This document shows, in pieces, positions 52,242 to 61,640 of a DNA stretch of 64,000 nucleotides. The translations under genes were made by a program, and so were the position numbers. This DNA is from Bacteroidales bacterium UBA6397. Lineage in GTDB: Bacteria; Bacteroidota; Bacteroidia; Bacteroidales; UBA932. The notes beneath the pieces are model-generated. The model was not told the DNA's origin and ran no database searches. It saw nothing but the letters and a program-made list of their open reading frames with translations. The DNA lies in contig DJQB01000013.1 in NCBI GenBank assembly GCA_002439875.1, forward strand, positions 17,827 through 81,826, given 5' to 3'. How positions within the stretch are numbered: the stretch's first letter is position 1; every line of letters begins with the position of its first letter.

Positions 52242-53666
52242 ATGAATGAATTAATAGGAAGAAACGCTGAGCGAAAGTTACTCGAACAGTACATAGAAAG
52301 CCCAAGATCGGAATTCATTGCGATTTATGGCCGTCGTCGTGTCGGAAAAACATATCTGGTAACGGAGATTTTCAAGGATAGATTGGCTTTCGACATGACA
52401 GGTGTGTTGGAGGGTGACAGGGAGGATCAGATGTCCAGTTTTTTTCTGTCCCTTCAGAAGGCAGGTTATGGTGGCGTGAGGCCAAAGACCTGGATAGAGG
52501 CCTTCGAGGTTTTGAAGACTGTGTTGGCTCCAGCGTTGGCAAAAGGGAACGCTGTCATATTCATTGATGAATTGCCTTGCCTGGACACACCGAGGTCTGG
52601 TTTGATAAAGGCTTTGGACTTGTTTTGGAACGGCTGGGCGAACCGTCAGAAAAACATTAAACTGATCGTCTGCGGTTCGGCCACGACTTGGATGGTGGAT
52701 AACATAATAGACAACCACGGTGGGCTTCACGACCGGATAACACACGAATTGCATCTCCATCCATTCACTCTTGGAGAGACCGAGGAATATTTGAAGGCCA
52801 ATGGTTTTCGGTGGAACAGGCTCTCTATTGCCCAGACTTATATGATTCTGGGTGGCATTCCGTATTATCTGAGCCTGCTTGACAAAAGGCAAAGTCTTAC
52901 GGAAAACATAGACCGGATGTTTTTCTCGGCCGATGCGGAACTGCATCGTGAATATGACCGCTTGTTCAAGTCCCTTTTCCGGAATCCTCAGCCTTATGTG
53001 AAAATAATTCAGCTGCTTTCATCCAACCGCAAGGGGCTGACCCGGAATGAGATCAGTGAGAAACTTGGCAAGGAGACCGGTGGCCATCTGAGCAAGATGC
53101 TTGAGAATTTGGAAAACTGTGATTTCGTCCGTAAGTATTGCGTCAGAGAGAAGAGGATCAACTCGAAGAATGGAATATACCAATTAGTGGATTTCTTTAC
53201 CCGTTTTCATAACGACTTCTGTGTCAAAGGGACAACAGATGATCATTATTGGAGCAACACCTTGAACACCCCTAAGCAGAACACTTGGTACGGCCTCGCT
53301 TTCGAGCGGCTCTGCCAAGCGCATATTCCTCAGATCAAAAAGGCTCTCGGAATAGACAGAATCCATACTGAATATTATTCCTGGAGAAGCAAGGAGAGCA
53401 AGCCGGCGGCTCAGGTCGATCTGATTATCGAGCGTGCCGACCAGATCACCAACCTGTGTGAGATCAAATACAGTCGTGCCGAATATTCAATAGACTCTGA
53501 GGAAAACGCCAAGTTGCAGAACCGAGTGGCGGATTTCGAGCGCGAGACCGGCTCCCGCAGCGCCGTCAACCTCACCTTCATCACCACTTTCGGCCTCAAG
53601 CCCAACGCCTACTCCTCCGACATCCACTACCGTGTCCAACTCGACGCTTTGTTTGAAGAGGCATAG
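52242..53666 (+). CDS. AAA-family ATPase with DUF234-type C-terminus
   Basis: A 474-residue protein of the archaeal-type ATPase group that is common as multicopy accessory genes in Bacteroidetes. Walker A is GRRRVGKTYL (about residues 28-37), Walker B AVIFIDELPCLD (about 102-113), and the sensor region IVCGSATTWM. A winged-helix segment follows (about 260-300, NRKGLTRNEISEKLGKETGGHLSKML). The C-terminal domain has a PD-(D/E)XK-like pattern: Asp in AAQVDLIIERAD, then LCEIKYS (ExK). A nuclease or DNA-related role is therefore plausible. The cellular function of the family is unknown. It has its own promoter with two palindromes upstream and sits next to the restriction-modification pair. Confidence 0.85.
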   Translation: MNELIGRNAERKLLEQYIESPRSEFIAIYGRRRVGKTYLVTEIFKDRLAFDMTGVLEGDREDQMSSFFLSLQKAGYGGVRPKTWIEAFEVLKTVLAPALAKGNAVIFIDELPCLDTPRSGLIKALDLFWNGWANRQKNIKLIVCGSATTWMVDNIIDNHGGLHDRITHELHLHPFTLGETEEYLKANGFRWNRLSIAQTYMILGGIPYYLSLLDKRQSLTENIDRMFFSADAELHREYDRLFKSLFRNPQPYVKIIQLLSSNRKGLTRNEISEKLGKETGGHLSKMLENLENCDFVRKYCVREKRINSKNGIYQLVDFFTRFHNDFCVKGTTDDHYWSNTLNTPKQNTWYGLAFERLCQAHIPQIKKALGIDRIHTEYYSWRSKESKPAAQVDLIIERADQITNLCEIKYSRAEYSIDSEENAKLQNRVADFERETGSRSAVNLTFITTFGLKPNAYSSDIHYRVQLDALFEEA

Positions 53667-53714
53667 AGCCGCCCTGCGATCTTGAGAATCCGAGAAGGAG
53701 AAGGTTCGATGATA

Positions 53715-53746
53715 TTCGCTATTTGAAAGAAAAATTGCTATATTTG
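53715..53746 (+). promoter_or_regulatory. Probable promoter for greA
   Basis: TTCG (53715-53718), 20-nt spacer and TATATTTG (53739-53746). The -33 element has one mismatch to TTTG. It would give greA a leader of about 230 nt. Confidence 0.55.
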
Positions 53747-53985
53747 CAGAAACAGGCAGGGGTTCCGCCGGAAAGTGGCGGGACTTCGTTTTAATGTTAT
53801 GGCTCCGAAAGGGGGAGGGCGGAGGGCAATGACCGCTCATTGTTAGGTAAGTTGTTTGTCTATAAGTGATTGCCCGCTTGTGGACGTAAGATAACATAGG
53901 AAATTGATTACCTTGTACTCGGTAAATACAATGCTGGTCGTTTCTCTGTTAGCTTAGATTAAAAAGAAACATAATTAGTTTCATT
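53747..53985 (+). other. Long structured leader of greA or small RNA
   Basis: The 239 nt between the promoter and greA hold no gene. Several stems are possible: ccgcc/ggcgg near 53780, caatga/tcattg at 53827-53842 with a 4-nt loop, and a competing pairing of gggcaat (53824-53830) with attgccc (53869-53875). Two mutually exclusive hairpins suggest a regulated leader, but no known riboswitch class is recognised. Confidence 0.4.
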
Positions 53986-54456
53986 ATGGCTGAAATTCAT
54001 TATATGACCCAGGAAGGGTTGGACAAGCTGAAGAAGGACCTCGCCGATGCATTGGCGCAGCGTCCTGTGATCTCCGCGGCGATAGCGGAGGCAAGGGAAA
54101 AGGGAGACCTTTCCGAGAATGCTGAATATGACGCGGCTCGTGACGCGCAGGGACTGCTGGAGGTCAAAATCGCCAAACTCAAGGACCTTGTGGCCAACGC
54201 CAAGGTCATCGATGAGTCCAAGATCGGCACCGACAAGGTTCAGATCATGAACAAGGTCAAGGTGGAGAACCTTGCGGCCAAGCAAGTGATGGAATTCACC
54301 ATTGTCGGTGAGACCGAGGCTGATTTCGCCCACGGCAAACTCGCGTCGACCACTCCAATCGCCAAGGCTCTGATAGGTCACTCGAAAGGCGAGATCGTGG
54401 ATGCCAAGGTGCCGTCAGGAGTCATCAAGTTCAAGATCCTCGACATTTCACTTTAA
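53986..54456 (+). CDS. greA: Transcription elongation factor GreA
   Basis: Binds the RNA polymerase secondary channel and stimulates cleavage of backtracked RNA. The N-terminal coiled coil contains YMTQEGLDKLKKDL and AREKGDLSENAEYDAARDAQG, whose acidic tip (DLSENAEYDAA) is the catalytic signature of GreA. The C-terminal globular FKBP-like domain (about 85-156) includes ALIGHSKGEIVDAKVPSG. Length 156 is normal. The HIT gene follows after 6 nt and the thioredoxin-like lipoprotein overlaps that, so the three form one operon. A long leader precedes it. Confidence 0.95.
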   Translation: MAEIHYMTQEGLDKLKKDLADALAQRPVISAAIAEAREKGDLSENAEYDAARDAQGLLEVKIAKLKDLVANAKVIDESKIGTDKVQIMNKVKVENLAAKQVMEFTIVGETEADFAHGKLASTTPIAKALIGHSKGEIVDAKVPSGVIKFKILDISL

Positions 54457-54462
54457 GTAACG

Positions 54463-54867
54463 ATGGCTACGATATTCACTAAAATCGCCAGAGGGGAGAT
54501 TCCTTCGTTCAAGGTGGCCGAGAACGATGACTTCTACGCCTTTCTGGACATAAGCCCTCTTGCGAAAGGGCATACTCTTGTCATTCCGAAGAATGTCGAG
54601 GATGACTACATCTTCCATCTGGACGAGAAAACCTACGAGGGGTTGTGGGCTTTTGCCCGCAAGGTGGCGATCGCCATCAAGGCCGCTGTGCCTTGCCAGA
54701 GGGTCGGAGTCTGCGTGCTGGGGATGGAAGTCCCTCACACCCACATTCATCTTGTTCCGCTCCAGACCGAGGCCGACATGGACATCAAGAAGAAACGTCT
54801 GGAGATCTCTCCTGAGGAAAACAAGGCGATCGCAGCCGCAATATTCAATGAATATGAGAAATTGTAG
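54463..54867 (+). CDS. HIT family nucleotide-binding hydrolase
   Basis: A 134-residue histidine-triad protein, probably a purine nucleoside phosphoramidase or dinucleotide hydrolase of the Hint group. The catalytic triad motif HTHIHLVP is at about residues 92-99. The N-terminal TIFTKIARGEIPSFKVAEND and the FLDISPLAKGHTLVIPKN segments are typical. Length and lack of signal peptide indicate a cytoplasmic enzyme. It starts 6 nt after greA, and its last codons overlap the start of the following lipoprotein gene by 14-20 nt. Confidence 0.93.
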   Translation: MATIFTKIARGEIPSFKVAENDDFYAFLDISPLAKGHTLVIPKNVEDDYIFHLDEKTYEGLWAFARKVAIAIKAAVPCQRVGVCVLGMEVPHTHIHLVPLQTEADMDIKKKRLEISPEENKAIAAAIFNEYEKL

Positions 54868-55963
54868 AAACATACTTCTCGCGGTGGCCGTGCTGGTGGC
54901 CGCCGTCTCGTGTTCGGACAAGGCCCAGGTCAAGGGCACTCTCACGGGCGCGCCTGACACTCAGGTGGTTGTGAAACAGCTTTCCGGCAGCACTCTGATG
55001 GCTATAGACACCCTCAAGACTGATGCTTCGGGAGCATATTCCTGCAAGATTGATGTGCTTAAGGGGCAGCCGCAGTTCGTTTACCTTTACAAGGGGGACA
55101 CCAAGATCGCGTCGCTGCTCCTGCAGAAAGGCGACAAGGTGAAGATTGTCTCCGACACTCTTGGAAAATATTCCGTAGAGGGATCCGGGGAGAGTGAGAA
55201 ACTGCGTCAGGTCGAGGAGGATTTCGCCGCGTTCATGGACAAGTTTTCAGCTGACGCCGCAGCAGGTGACAACGCTGCCGCCTCTAAGGATTACATTGAA
55301 TATTACCGTGGCTGCGTCAAGTACATTATGACTAACTCCAAGTCATTGACATCCATTCCTGTTCTTTACCAAAAGGTCAACGAGAACTTCCCGATCTTCA
55401 GCCAGGCGACGGACGCGATCTTGTTTCAGAATGTGTATGACTCTTTGATGACGGAATATCCAGAGTCCAAATACGTCGAGGCACTGAAGAAAGAGGTCGG
55501 AAAGAGATTCAACATATTCAATCTCAGCCAACGGGTTCAGAACGCTCAGGAGGCTTCCTATCCGGACTTGAATCTTCCTTCAGTTGATGGGAGCAAGATC
55601 AAACTCAGCGAGGTTGATTCCAAAGCTGTGCTTGTCTATTTCTGGCAGGCCGCCGACGCTGCCCAGAAGATGTTCAACCAGGACGTGCTGGTGCCGCTTT
55701 ACAAGGAATATCATCCTAAGGGATTGGAGATATATTCAGTGTCACTTGACACTGACAAAGGGACGTGGGCAAGCACCGTTAAGAGCCAGAACCTGCCATG
55801 GATCAATGTCTGCGATGGTTTGGGCGCCGCTTCGCAGGCAGCTGTCCTCTACAACATCAGCCGCGGTCTGCCGGTTGCCTATCTGATTGTGGATGGAACC
55901 CTCAGCCCGGATGTCATTAAGACCGACAAGGACCTGCGCAAGGCCGTTGCTTCTAAACTTTAA
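54854..55963 (+). CDS. Thioredoxin-fold lipoprotein without redox cysteines (TlpA/AhpC-like)
   Basis: A 369-residue lipoprotein (lipobox AAVSC, Cys20). The start at 54854 has context tgaatATG; an ATG 6 nt earlier is possible, and both overlap the HIT gene. Residues about 25-120 form a beta domain of the DUF4369 kind (VKGTLTGAPDTQVVVKQLSG), then a helical linker, then a thioredoxin-like domain from about 235 (YPDLNLPSVDGSKIKLSEVDSKAVLVYFW). At the place of the usual WCxPC the sequence reads FWQAADAAQKM, with no Cys, so a disulfide reductase activity is unlikely. The cis-Pro loop region GLPVAYLIV is kept. A binding or structural role is inferred. A strong terminator follows. Confidence 0.85.
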   Translation: MRNCRNILLAVAVLVAAVSCSDKAQVKGTLTGAPDTQVVVKQLSGSTLMAIDTLKTDASGAYSCKIDVLKGQPQFVYLYKGDTKIASLLLQKGDKVKIVSDTLGKYSVEGSGESEKLRQVEEDFAAFMDKFSADAAAGDNAAASKDYIEYYRGCVKYIMTNSKSLTSIPVLYQKVNENFPIFSQATDAILFQNVYDSLMTEYPESKYVEALKKEVGKRFNIFNLSQRVQNAQEASYPDLNLPSVDGSKIKLSEVDSKAVLVYFWQAADAAQKMFNQDVLVPLYKEYHPKGLEIYSVSLDTDKGTWASTVKSQNLPWINVCDGLGAASQAAVLYNISRGLPVAYLIVDGTLSPDVIKTDKDLRKAVASKL

Positions 55964-55979
55964 TTTTAGGAATATGTCT

Positions 55980-56014
55980 GAGGCTGACCACGTTTATGCG
56001 AGTCAGCCTCTTTT
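55980..56014 (+). terminator. Intrinsic terminator of the greA operon
   Basis: gaggctgac and gtcagcctc form a perfect 9-bp stem around a 13-nt loop, followed directly by TTTT. It lies 16 nt past the lipoprotein stop. Confidence 0.8.
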
Positions 56015-56094
56015 GGAAATCTCCCTTTTCAGTAAAGTTTTTTTGAAAAGGTTTTTGAGTCAATCGGCTGAAGCCGTTTTTATTTTTCAGGAAT

Positions 56095-57840
56095 ATGGAA
56101 AGGAAAACAAGAGTAAGATTCGCACCGTCACCGACCGGTCCGCTGCACATGGGCGGAGTCCGCACGGCTCTCTATAACTACCTCTACGCCAAGCAGCGCG
56201 GAGGTGATTTCATCATCAGGATCGAGGACACAGACTCGCACAGGTTCGTCCCCGGAGCCGAGGAATATATCATAGAAGCCCTGAATTGGTGCGGAATCAT
56301 CCCTGACGAAGGCGTGGATGAGAACGGTAAGGTTGTAGAGACCGCTTCAGAGCGTCATCCTCACGCTCCTTACCGTCAGAGCCAGAGGCGCGGAATCTAT
56401 CGCAAATACGCAGAGCAGTTGATCGAGAACGGCTACGCCTACTACGCCTTCGACTCGTCCGAGGCTCTGGAGAAGGCCCGCTCCGAGGCTGAGGCTTCCG
56501 GCCAGACCTTCATCTACAACCAGGTGACCAGAATGAAGATGCGCAACTCGCTGACCCTTCCCCAGGATGAGGTAAAGAGGCTGCTTGAGGAGACTTCCGA
56601 TTGGACTGTCCGCTTCAAGATGCCGAGCGACACCATTGTCAGGATGGACGATCTGATCCGTGGGCACATCGAGGTGAACACCGGTACTCTTGATGACAAG
56701 GTTTTGTGGAAGAGGGCTGACGAGCTGCCTACCTACCACCTTGCCAACATCGTGGACGATCATCTTATGGAGATCACCGAAGTCATCAGAGGGGAGGAAT
56801 GGCTTCCGTCCCTGCCGCTGCACTATATGCTTTACAAGGCTTTCGGCTGGGAGGACACGATGCCTCGTTTCGCCCACCTGTCCCTGCTTCTGAAGCCGGA
56901 CGGAAAAGGCAAGCTCAGCAAGCGCGACGGCGACAAGCTCGGTTTCCCTGTGTTCCCACTCAAATGGGTGAACGCCCAGGGAGAGGTCTCCAGAGGCTAC
57001 CGTGAGGACGGTTATTTCCCTGAGGCTTTCGTGAATCTGTTGGCTTTCCTTGGTTGGAATCCAGGAGATGACCGGGAGATATTCTCGATGGACGAGTTAA
57101 TTAAGGCTTTCTCACTCGACCGCATCGTCAAGTCCGGAGCGCGCTTCAATCCTGAAAAGGCCCGCTGGTACAATAAGGAATATCTCCGAATGAAGTCCGA
57201 TGAGGAACTTGCAGGCCTGTTTGTCCCGGTTCTTGAGGAACATGGAATGCGGGTTGTCGGGAGCCTTGATTGCGCCAAAGCCGCCGGGGCTGGGACTAAC
57301 GAATCGGGCGCTGATTTAAACAATCACATATTTACAAAAGGATACGTTCAGAATGTGGTTTCGTTCATCAAGGAAAGGGCCACTTTCGTGAAGGATTTCT
57401 GGACGATAGCCTCTTACCTCTTTGTCTCCCCACAGGATTTCGGGAAGTATGGAATCAAGGCCGGAGCCGCTGTGGAGCCCCAAAGCAACGACCCTCGCCG
57501 TCAGGCCGACCCTCGCGCGAAGGTCTATGACGACACCGCCACCGCACCGTTCCTTGCCAAGGACGTTGACAAATTCTGGAAGCCGGAGGTCGCTGATTAT
57601 GTCGCCAAGGTCGCTTCCTTTGTCGATGAATATTCCGGAGAATGGTCAGTCCCAGCCTTCGAGAAGGCACTTGAGGACTTCATCCGAGGCAATGAGTGGC
57701 CGATGGGCAAGGTTATGAACGCCACCCGTCTGGCCCTCGCCGGAGCCGCCAGCGGTCTGGGCATAGCAGACATCATCGTCCGCATCGGCAAGCCCGAGAC
57801 CATCGCCCGCATCGCCTACGCCACCTCCCGTCTGGCGTAA
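56095..57840 (+). CDS. gltX: Glutamyl-tRNA synthetase
   Basis: Charges tRNA-Glu (and possibly tRNA-Gln before amidation). The class I HIGH-like motif is in APSPTGPLHMGG (residues about 10-21), with IEDTDSHRFV, and the KMSKS-like motif is in KLSKRDGDKLGFP. Length 581 residues is longer than the usual about 490-510. Extra sequence is visible around residues 285-310 (PVFPLKWVNAQGEVSRGY) and in the anticodon-binding region with GAGTNESGADLNN, as is usual for the Bacteroidetes form. The ATG is in the context ggaatATG. It is separated by a terminator from the greA operon, and the helicase gene follows after 18 nt. Confidence 0.94.
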   Translation: MERKTRVRFAPSPTGPLHMGGVRTALYNYLYAKQRGGDFIIRIEDTDSHRFVPGAEEYIIEALNWCGIIPDEGVDENGKVVETASERHPHAPYRQSQRRGIYRKYAEQLIENGYAYYAFDSSEALEKARSEAEASGQTFIYNQVTRMKMRNSLTLPQDEVKRLLEETSDWTVRFKMPSDTIVRMDDLIRGHIEVNTGTLDDKVLWKRADELPTYHLANIVDDHLMEITEVIRGEEWLPSLPLHYMLYKAFGWEDTMPRFAHLSLLLKPDGKGKLSKRDGDKLGFPVFPLKWVNAQGEVSRGYREDGYFPEAFVNLLAFLGWNPGDDREIFSMDELIKAFSLDRIVKSGARFNPEKARWYNKEYLRMKSDEELAGLFVPVLEEHGMRVVGSLDCAKAAGAGTNESGADLNNHIFTKGYVQNVVSFIKERATFVKDFWTIASYLFVSPQDFGKYGIKAGAAVEPQSNDPRRQADPRAKVYDDTATAPFLAKDVDKFWKPEVADYVAKVASFVDEYSGEWSVPAFEKALEDFIRGNEWPMGKVMNATRLALAGAASGLGIADIIVRIGKPETIARIAYATSRLA

Positions 57841-57858
57841 GATCAAACAATTGAATTT

Positions 57859-60800
57859 ATGGCAAAGGGTTTCGGGAACACATGGTGGGGAAGCAGGTGG
57901 CTGCTGTCGTTGACGCACATCGACTATGAAAACAGGATTCCGCGCGGGGCGACGTACGCACGGGCGGGAGCGGTGCGGGAGATCAAGATCAAGGGGAATG
58001 TCATCTGCGCGAAAGTTAAGGGAAGACGGCCACGGCCATATTCGGTGATCATCATTGTGCCGCCGTTCTTTCCGGAGGATGTGGATAAACTCCTTCAAGG
58101 GATTATGGAGAGGCCGGACATCGTCTCGAAACTGCTTAAGCATGAGCTGGATCCGGAGGTTATGGACATCGCTTCGGAGCGCGGGCTTAGGATATTCCCC
58201 GAGAAATGGACTGACTTCAAGATGCAGTGCAGCTGCCCGGACTGGGCTGTGCCGTGCAAACATCTTGCAGCAGTCATCTACATGATGAGCAGGGAGATCG
58301 ACAACAATCCATTCCTTGTGTTCACAATCCACAATGTGGATTTGTTGGAGGAGCTTAAGAAACGTGGGGTTACGGTAGATGAGGCCGCGAAGACAGCTAC
58401 AGTCCCGTCAATCAAAGACGTTATTGAGTTTAGGAAATCGGCCAAGGATGTTAATAAGGATGCGCCTGAGTTCCATAGAGTTAACTTCTCCCGCCTTTCG
58501 GACAGGCTGGATGTCCTCCTGATGCTGCTTCCTCCAAACCCTTCGTTCGATCTGAATGGTGACTTCAAGGAGCAATATTCATCCCAGATGCGGAAAATCA
58601 GCGGCAACGCGGTCAAATTCTTTGAGGGGAAACTCACTTCGGAGAGGCTTCTCCCGCCTGGGATGCTTTCGGATGAATGTTCTGAATATGCTCTCTCGGG
58701 TGATTCCGCTGTGTCACTGGGGGCCGATCTGCTTCTGAATTGGAATATGGCCTATTCGCCTGACGGAAAGGAGTTTACCGAAGCCGACGAGAATGCTGTC
58801 CTGCGGGAGATCGCCGGAATCAATCCGGATTTCATCCCGGACTATTCCCCAAGCGTGGCCGCCTTGCATCAGGGTTTTCTGGCTTCTATGCACTTGATGG
58901 CGAACGGAGACATCGCTCCGCAGATTGTCCGGTTGGCGGATGGGAATTATGCCGTGAGGTGGATTCCTTGTACTGTGGATCCGGAGGTGACATCGCTGCT
59001 GGAGTCTTTGGATGCCATCATCCCGGACACAATGATCCGGCTCAAGGTCGGTAAGTCTCCCAAATACGTGAAGAACAAGGCTGAAATTTTGGTCTCGTAC
59101 CTTTTGGGCAAACTCGTTCCGGAACTCAGCCTCGCTACGCACAGACCGCTTACAGGCTTATTCTTTGACAATGAGCGCTATACCTTCGACCTGCCGGGCG
59201 AGCGTGAGATTCCGGGAAGCGTTTCCGCATGGTTGTCGTCATATTCAATTCGCCAATCCCGTTTCGTGCCGGTGCTTACTGTTGATGAGAATGTGGATGG
59301 GATGTTCTGTGTGAATCTTGGGGTCGAGGACGCTGAGGCACCGGAGAAGTGGATAACCCCGTTGTCGGAAATCCTCATCAAAGACGAATTTGCGCGGTCG
59401 CGGCTCGCGATTCTGAAAGCGTTCACGGATCTTTCCGTCATAATTCCTGAGGTGGGACGCTATATCGCCAGAAAGGCGACACCGGCGCTTAGATATTCAT
59501 TGGATGAGTTCGTACCGCTTTTGATGAGGATTATCCCTGCGATCAAGCTGCTGGGTGTCAAAGTGTTCCTCCCTAAGTCACTGGAGAGTCTCATAAGGCC
59601 GAAGCCGACGCTGAAACTGAAGAAGAAAGTGGACAGCTCGTTGACCTGCATCCGTCTTGCTGATCTGTTCGAGTTTGAGTGGGAAGTGGCTTTGGGCGAT
59701 GAGGTGGTCTCTGCCGAGGAGTTCCACAGACTTCTCGGACAGGCTGGTAAACTGTTGAAATTCAAGGGACAGTACATCTACACCTCTCCGGAGGATTTGG
59801 AAAAGGTCAACAAGGCTATCGCCGGAATGGGGAACGTCAGCCCAGGCGAGATGCTTCAGGCCGCCATCCTCGGTGAATATGATTCCGCACCGATCGTCCT
59901 TTCCGATGAGGCCAAGGAACTTATAGAAAGATTTACCAAGGAAGAAGAAATCCCTGTTCCGGACGGAGTCAGGGCCGAGTTGCGCCCTTACCAGAAACGG
60001 GGATATTCATGGCTCTACAGAAATCTGCGGGTCGGTTTTGGTTCCATCCTGGCTGATGACATGGGACTTGGCAAGACGCTCCAGACCATCGCATTGCTTC
60101 AGAAGATGAAGGATGAGGGTGTGCTGAGTGAGAAACCTGCGCTTGTGGTCGTGCCTACGGGACTCCTTTCCAACTGGCAGGCGGAGATTTCCCGTTTCGC
60201 ACCGGAACTGACCTCGTTCATCTATCACGGCACAGGCAGACAGGGGCCTGAGCGGCGGGTGGACATCCTGCTCACGACCTACGGGGTGCTCCGCTCGGAT
60301 TTGAAGATATTCACGAAAGTCAAATGGAGCGTGATGGTGATTGACGAGGCGCAGAACATCAAGAATCCGGTGGCGATCCAGAGCAAGGCCGTCCGCTCCG
60401 TGACCGCAGACACGAAAATCGCGCTCAGCGGCACACCTGTCGAGAACCGCCTGACCGAGTTTTGGAGCATAATGGACTATGCGAACAGCGGTTACCTCGG
60501 CAACCTTAAATCCTTCAAGAGTGAATATGCCAACCCGATCCAGCTGTACAACGATGAGGAGTGCGCTGCGAGGTTCCGCAAGGTGACTTCACCATTCATG
60601 ATGCGAAGGATGAAGACCGACAAAACCGTCATCAGTGACCTTCCGGACAAGGTCGAGATTAATGAATATTCAGCCTTGTCTCCTGAGCAGGCTGCTCTGT
60701 ACCACAAGACTCTGGATGCGGCTATGGCTGAGATCGAGGGCAAGGACACGTCCGACAACGCTGCTCTGTTTGAAAGGCAAGGCCTTATCCTTCAGATGAT

Positions 60801-61386
60801 TCTGGCGTTGAAGCAAATTTGCAATCATCCAGCGCAATACCTTAAGAATGGTAATTTGTCTCCATCGCTTTCGGGTAAGGTGGAGATGTTGCTCGACCGG
60901 CTTGACGGAATCGTGGATGCCGGAGAAAAGGTGCTGGTCTTTACCCAGTTCAGGGAGATGGGTGATATGCTCGTGAAGTTCGTAGCCGACCGTACGGGCA
61001 AGGCTCCGATGTTTTATCACGGTGGGTGCTCGGTCAAACAGCGCAACGAGATGGTGTCTCGTTTCCAGAACGGAAAGGAGGACAAGATATTCATCCTGTC
61101 ATTGAAGGCCGCCGGGACCGGACTGAACCTGACCGCTGCCTCGCATGTGATCCATTTCGACCTTTGGTGGAATCCTGCCGTGGAGGCACAGGCCACGGAC
61201 CGCGCCTACCGCATCGGCCAGGACAAGAACGTGATGGTTCACCGTTTCATCACCAAGGACACTTTCGAGGAGAAGATCGACGCGATGATCCAGCGCAAGA
61301 AGCACCTCGCCGAGATGACCGTCTCCACCGGAGAAAGCTGGATCGGCAAACTCAGCAACAAGGAACTCCACGACATTTTCGGGTAG
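57859..61386 (+). CDS. SWIM zinc finger-containing SNF2-family helicase
   Basis: A 1175-residue DNA-dependent ATPase/translocase of the bacterial Rad54-like group. A SWIM zinc finger (CSCPDWAVPCKHLAAVIY; CxCx(n)CxH) lies at about 117-135. A long middle region of uncertain role runs to about 700 (SNF2_assoc-like). Helicase motifs: I ADDMGLGKT (about 732), II VIDEAQNIKNP, III ALSGTPVENRL, V/VI with LSLKAAGTGLNL and ATDRAYRIGQDKNVMVHRFI. Length and order match the Bacteroidetes homologues. The role (DNA repair or chromosome remodelling) is not known. It is 18 nt downstream of gltX, probably read from the same transcript. Nothing coding is supported in 61387-61640. Confidence 0.92.
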   Translation: MAKGFGNTWWGSRWLLSLTHIDYENRIPRGATYARAGAVREIKIKGNVICAKVKGRRPRPYSVIIIVPPFFPEDVDKLLQGIMERPDIVSKLLKHELDPEVMDIASERGLRIFPEKWTDFKMQCSCPDWAVPCKHLAAVIYMMSREIDNNPFLVFTIHNVDLLEELKKRGVTVDEAAKTATVPSIKDVIEFRKSAKDVNKDAPEFHRVNFSRLSDRLDVLLMLLPPNPSFDLNGDFKEQYSSQMRKISGNAVKFFEGKLTSERLLPPGMLSDECSEYALSGDSAVSLGADLLLNWNMAYSPDGKEFTEADENAVLREIAGINPDFIPDYSPSVAALHQGFLASMHLMANGDIAPQIVRLADGNYAVRWIPCTVDPEVTSLLESLDAIIPDTMIRLKVGKSPKYVKNKAEILVSYLLGKLVPELSLATHRPLTGLFFDNERYTFDLPGEREIPGSVSAWLSSYSIRQSRFVPVLTVDENVDGMFCVNLGVEDAEAPEKWITPLSEILIKDEFARSRLAILKAFTDLSVIIPEVGRYIARKATPALRYSLDEFVPLLMRIIPAIKLLGVKVFLPKSLESLIRPKPTLKLKKKVDSSLTCIRLADLFEFEWEVALGDEVVSAEEFHRLLGQAGKLLKFKGQYIYTSPEDLEKVNKAIAGMGNVSPGEMLQAAILGEYDSAPIVLSDEAKELIERFTKEEEIPVPDGVRAELRPYQKRGYSWLYRNLRVGFGSILADDMGLGKTLQTIALLQKMKDEGVLSEKPALVVVPTGLLSNWQAEISRFAPELTSFIYHGTGRQGPERRVDILLTTYGVLRSDLKIFTKVKWSVMVIDEAQNIKNPVAIQSKAVRSVTADTKIALSGTPVENRLTEFWSIMDYANSGYLGNLKSFKSEYANPIQLYNDEECAARFRKVTSPFMMRRMKTDKTVISDLPDKVEINEYSALSPEQAALYHKTLDAAMAEIEGKDTSDNAALFERQGLILQMILALKQICNHPAQYLKNGNLSPSLSGKVEMLLDRLDGIVDAGEKVLVFTQFREMGDMLVKFVADRTGKAPMFYHGGCSVKQRNEMVSRFQNGKEDKIFILSLKAAGTGLNLTAASHVIHFDLWWNPAVEAQATDRAYRIGQDKNVMVHRFITKDTFEEKIDAMIQRKKHLAEMTVSTGESWIGKLSNKELHDIFG

Positions 61387-61640
61387 GCCCTTTTTCGACC
61401 GCATTTCCCTTGGTTTTTGTCACTTCGGACTTGACAATTCAGCCGCATTCCCATGGCCAAGGTATTGTGATTTGCAGAATGCTATCAGCCTGATTGTCAA
61501 TAGAACGACGTCTAGCCAATGAGCACATGAATATGTTGTTGCCCTCTCTTAGACTTTTTCAGCCTAACCTCTACGTGAGGCACTTGTGGGGCAACTTCAC
61601 CTGAATGCGATTTGTATTTATGCTTCCTTAAACAGTAGTG

